A stretch of 64,000 bases of DNA from Trichormus sp. NMC-1 (GTDB taxonomy: Bacteria; Cyanobacteriota; Cyanobacteriia; Cyanobacteriales; Nostocaceae): positions 1 to 64,000 of the forward strand of contig NZ_LZQD01000001.1 in assembly GCF_001858025.1 (NCBI RefSeq). Direction: 5' to 3'. Below the pieces are notes generated by a model, which had not been told where the DNA came from, did not search any database, and saw nothing but the letters and a program-made list of their open reading frames with translations. Every line of letters starts with the position of its first letter. Position 1 is the first letter of the stretch. Below, piece by piece: positions 63,201 to 64,000 of this stretch. Position numbers and translations under genes: made by a program.

Positions 63201-64000
63201 ATGTGGGACAATCAGATTATGCAATTGCTAATGAAATCCTCAACAAATCTGCCCATCTTATCAAACTAAACCACCCCGATTGTCATGTAGTTGCTATTAA
63301 CTGGGGTCCTTGGGATAGTGGCATGGTATCGCCAGAATTAAAGAAAGCTTTCGCAGAACGCGGAATTGAAACTATTCCCATAGAAGTCGGCGCACAGATG
63401 TTAGTTAATGAACTAAAAAACCACAATCATGAAACAGTGCAAGTGGTAATTGGTAGCCCCTTAATTTATGTCCCAACTACCTTAAATAGCGAATTAAAAA
63501 GCTATTGCATTCACCGCCAATTAACATTAGCAGCTAATCCATTTTTACACGATCATGTAATCGCAGGTCGTCCCGTTCTCCCCGCTACTTGTGGATTATT
63601 ATGGATGGCTAATACTTGCGAACAACTTTATCCTGGTTATAAAGCTCTTTGTTTTCCCAAGTTCAAAGTTTTGAAAGGAATTGTTTTTGATGAAAATTTA
63701 GCCAAGGAATACAATCTAGAATTGCAAGAAATTGCTAAGATTGAAAACAAAGAAATAGAATTTACTGCTAAAATTAGTAGTAAGAGTCCCGATGGAAAAA
63801 TCCGTTATCATTTCAGTACTAATGTCATTTTGAAACGGGAAGCTTCTACTCCCCCTAACTATGAATTCCTGAACTTACAACAGGATGAGAAATTCCTTTC
63901 TACGAATCCATTACTTTATCAACATGGGGCAAGTAGCTTATTTCACGGAACTACTTTTCAAGGCGTTAAATCTGTATTAAATGCCAGTCCCGCTAAACTC
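57287..64000 (+). CDS. hglE: HglE/PfaA-like type I polyketide synthase (partial, runs off the right end)
   Basis: The frame is open for 2238 codons to the window edge; the 3' end is missing. Domains by residue: ketosynthase about 50-508 (Cys255 in DAACASSLGA, His390 in EAHGTG, His430 in GHTKAAAG); malonyl-type acyltransferase about 625-930 (Ser724 in GHSFGE); repeat linker about 1017-1060; helical His/Gln-rich segment about 1075-1185; two acyl carrier domains (Ser1319, Ser1449 in GIDSIKR); ketoreductase about 1785-2060 (SGGAKGI; Tyr1978); dehydratase start (His2090 in HVIAGRPVLP). This order matches heterocyst glycolipid HglE and PUFA-synthase PfaA proteins. HglE is favoured by the adjacent DevBCA; a different PfaA-like pathway is not excluded. 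Confidence 0.9.
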   Translation, partial: MAACQFEVAFAQLQSEISDCEKALLKLIKVKKDMSENTNNFSKINAKLRQTNVAIIGMASIFPQSKNLQEYWDKIIQKVDCITDVPPSRWSIDDYYDPNPKTPDKTYCKRGGFIPDIDFNPLEFGLPPNILEVTDISQLLGLVVAKAAMENAGYGESQQLNRDIYDRTGVVLGVAIGRQLAIPLSSRLQYPVWEKVLKNSGLSAEDTQKIIAKIQSAYVQWEENAFPGMLANVISGRIANRLDLGGLNCVVDAACASSLGALKMAISELVEHRADMMITGGVDTDNSILAYMCFSKTPAVSPGENVKPFDVDSDGMMLGEGVGMLVLKRLEDAQRDGDRIYAVIKGIGTSSDGRYKSIYAPRSEGQVKALHRAYEDAGFSPSSVGLMEAHGTGTMVGDPTEFSSIKEVFGENNPKKQYIALGTVKSQIGHTKAAAGAASLIKTALALHHKVLPPTINITKPHPKLNIETSPFYLNTETRPWITNQPRRAGVSAFGFGGTNYHVVLEEYEPEHNHSYRLHNTAKSILLFAPTTPELLSRCLDIQQKLQSEDKERHYAELITECESVKIPVNHGRVGFVADSLTQAGEFLQIIIDSLKNKPEAESWEHPKRIYYRQSGLETSGKVVALFSGQGSQYLEMGREVAVNFPYLRQIYAHMDNLLCEDGLRPLSEVVFPPPVFDTAQKASQLAALQMTEYAQPAIGAFSAGLYKILQQAGFKPDFVAGHSFGELTALWAGGVLNEEDYLFLVKARGQAMAAPADSQFDAGGMLAVQGDVIQVTELIKNFPQIAIANCNSQRQVVLAGKKTEIAQVQDFLKQKGFSTVLLGVSAAFHTPLVAHAQKPFAKAIEKVTFNAPQIPVYTNVTGGFYPNEAPAIQKILKEHLLNQVLFQQEIENLYESGGYCFVEFGPKNILTKLVKDILSGKPHLAVALNGNPSKNSSDDDRTLREAVIQLRVAGLPLQNLDPYQITTKIPEVDQKKVLNVRLNSTNLNDKTQQAFAKSLQNGHIVNVQPATPQHLEPVNNGKSVNNGHHLEPVNGNGKSVNNGHQLEPVNNGKSVNNHKLDRVEIQPQNYERVIDSLEYSLKEFNRQQRDIMHVHEQSLTNQTEYTKNFVQLMQQQHTLWENSQVTAEQIKTQQTAIASSERSMMQFHEHQADTLHIHQQYLNYQQEYTHNYFQLIQQHYQVLLPDDTSQPQPECRDITYNITTISSPPETEELYQNRLNADHQDSREQGETEFSNFSANTEIITNQPDLILESKSHNGNHVEAEEIATITVVPTTPISIDVSNLSPTLLNIVSDKTGYPAEMLDLSMDIEADLGIDSIKRVEILGGLLELYPDLPKPNPEELGQLRTLSQIVEYIETQVRDLPNYQIEVSEATISHAQILVEIPHEGIENDRQIPEPQQQVTVNQSTTTIPADLSNVLLNIVSDKTGYPAEMLELSMDIEADLGIDSIKRVEILGSLLELYPDLPKPNPEELGQLRTLGQIVEYVQNQGTGVSSDVENNETETQKVVFDQQLAELDKTELVTEATQNLKAAELNHRILRSPAKLKQLPQPDILDFTIPENHIALITDDGSSTTEKLATALTAQGWKTVVLSFPSLGSKLSENAENIDQVVLADWSEESLQRQLEDISHQYGAVATFIHLHPLHNIHYLETEKTILRHVFLIAKHLKEPLNKAANQGHSSFFTVARLDGQFGLGRTNNFSVIAAGLFGLTKSLNQEWETVFCRSCDLSPDLDRETSVKHILAELKDPNLLVTEVGYSKTGRFTLVADTPSQLPITNDQLPITNNQVFLVSGGAKGITAQCVIKLAQESQCKFILLGRSSTESEPVWAEGCENEAELKQRIMEDFQAKGEKPTPIMVQKKYQTISSQREIQNTLKAIEKAGGKAEYLSVDVTEGVLLQEKLAPVIERLGAITGIIHGAGNLADKRIEKKSIQDFETVYTAKVKGLENLLHCLPPSQLQYLILFSSVVGFYGNVGQSDYAIANEILNKSAHLIKLNHPDCHVVAINWGPWDSGMVSPELKKAFAERGIETIPIEVGAQMLVNELKNHNHETVQVVIGSPLIYVPTTLNSELKSYCIHRQLTLAANPFLHDHVIAGRPVLPATCGLLWMANTCEQLYPGYKALCFPKFKVLKGIVFDENLAKEYNLELQEIAKIENKEIEFTAKISSKSPDGKIRYHFSTNVILKREASTPPNYEFLNLQQDEKFLSTNPLLYQHGASSLFHGTTFQGVKSVLNASPAKL
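60334..60465 (+). repeat. Three tandem repeats in the AT-ACP linker of the synthase
   Basis: About 45-bp units encoding variants of LEPVNNGKSVNNGHH occur three times in a row, in frame, between the acyltransferase and the helical segment. Copies differ by a few bases, so the array is likely recent and length-variable. Confidence 0.8.
62598..62643 (+). repeat. AATTACC-type repeats inside the synthase gene
   Basis: CCAATTACCCATTAC-type units read in frame as QLPITNDQLPITNNQ just before the ketoreductase Rossmann motif. The same repeat family is intergenic at 40297-40338. Confidence 0.8.

Noticed and set aside
1-64000. CRISPR array or tRNA genes
   Set aside because: I scanned by eye for regularly spaced repeats of 24-40 bp and for T-arm motifs with matching acceptor stems and found none. 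A tool search could still find a divergent one.

Overview
The window is chromosomal DNA of a filamentous, probably heterocyst-forming cyanobacterium (order Nostocales). The evidence is an rbcL-rbcX-rbcS operon with a nearby SSUL-type Rubisco activase, petM, ycf39, the C-terminal half of a split-intein dnaE, nifJ, a DevBCA-type exporter next to an HglE/PfaA-like polyketide synthase, frequent GCGATCGC (HIP1) octamers, low GC, and Nostoc-type heptanucleotide and palindromic repeats. I cannot name the species.

Layout. 1-1900: an IS701-like element (128-1599, 16-bp terminal repeats, CTAG flanks) whose transposase is split by a fragment of accB, then a possible IS200/IS605-type end. 1900-7430: a long rbcL leader, rbcL-rbcX-rbcS, an orphan antitoxin with a truncated PIN toxin, an acetyltransferase and Rubisco activase. 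7490-15511: a lysozyme, a YciI protein, the SRP RNA, a phasin-like protein, a Cys-tailed protein, queF, a kinase-like protein, ccdA-ccs1 (System II cytochrome c biogenesis), a CbbX-like AAA+ protein and a DUF202 membrane protein. 15823-19392: nifJ with intergenic-type repeats inside its reading frame. 19503-21096: a DUF433/DUF5615 pair, a PMP3/YqaE membrane peptide and SUI1. 21226-25294: an accessory block (a GxxExxY protein inside inverted repeats, a divergent pair of unknown helical proteins, and a DUF2887/Rpn-like nuclease gene between 64-bp direct repeats), followed by trpB.

27108-35494 is mostly housekeeping: a CAP-domain protein, RNase D, a rhodanese-like protein, an OmpR-type regulator, a HigBA-like pair, pdxA, petM, ycf39 and nadK. 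35498-41047 is rich in signalling: a CHASE2 histidine kinase, two small exported proteins, a Phd/VapC pair, a LuxR-type and an OmpR-type regulator. 41116-44104 holds a RodZ-like HTH membrane protein and gatA. 44280-47264 is a patchy, AT-rich island: an unknown two-TM protein, an xisH remnant, a ParE-type pair, a PIN toxin gene with an internal stop, and HicBA. It abuts dnaE-C (47397-48752). After small conserved genes and nagB come devA, devC and devB on the minus strand. A 1.4-kb gap then leads to a plus-strand polyketide synthase (KS-AT-ACP-ACP-KR-DH) that runs off the right end.

Functionally, the rbc operon and activase form a carbon-fixation set. DevBCA plus the synthase look like a glycolipid synthesis and export set for the heterocyst envelope. 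nifJ could feed electrons to ferredoxin or flavodoxin. Seven toxin-antitoxin loci, two visibly broken, and several dispersed repeats point to heavy local remodelling. The least explained parts are the divergent helical pair (21784-24278) and the two-TM protein beside the xisH remnant (44280-45375).
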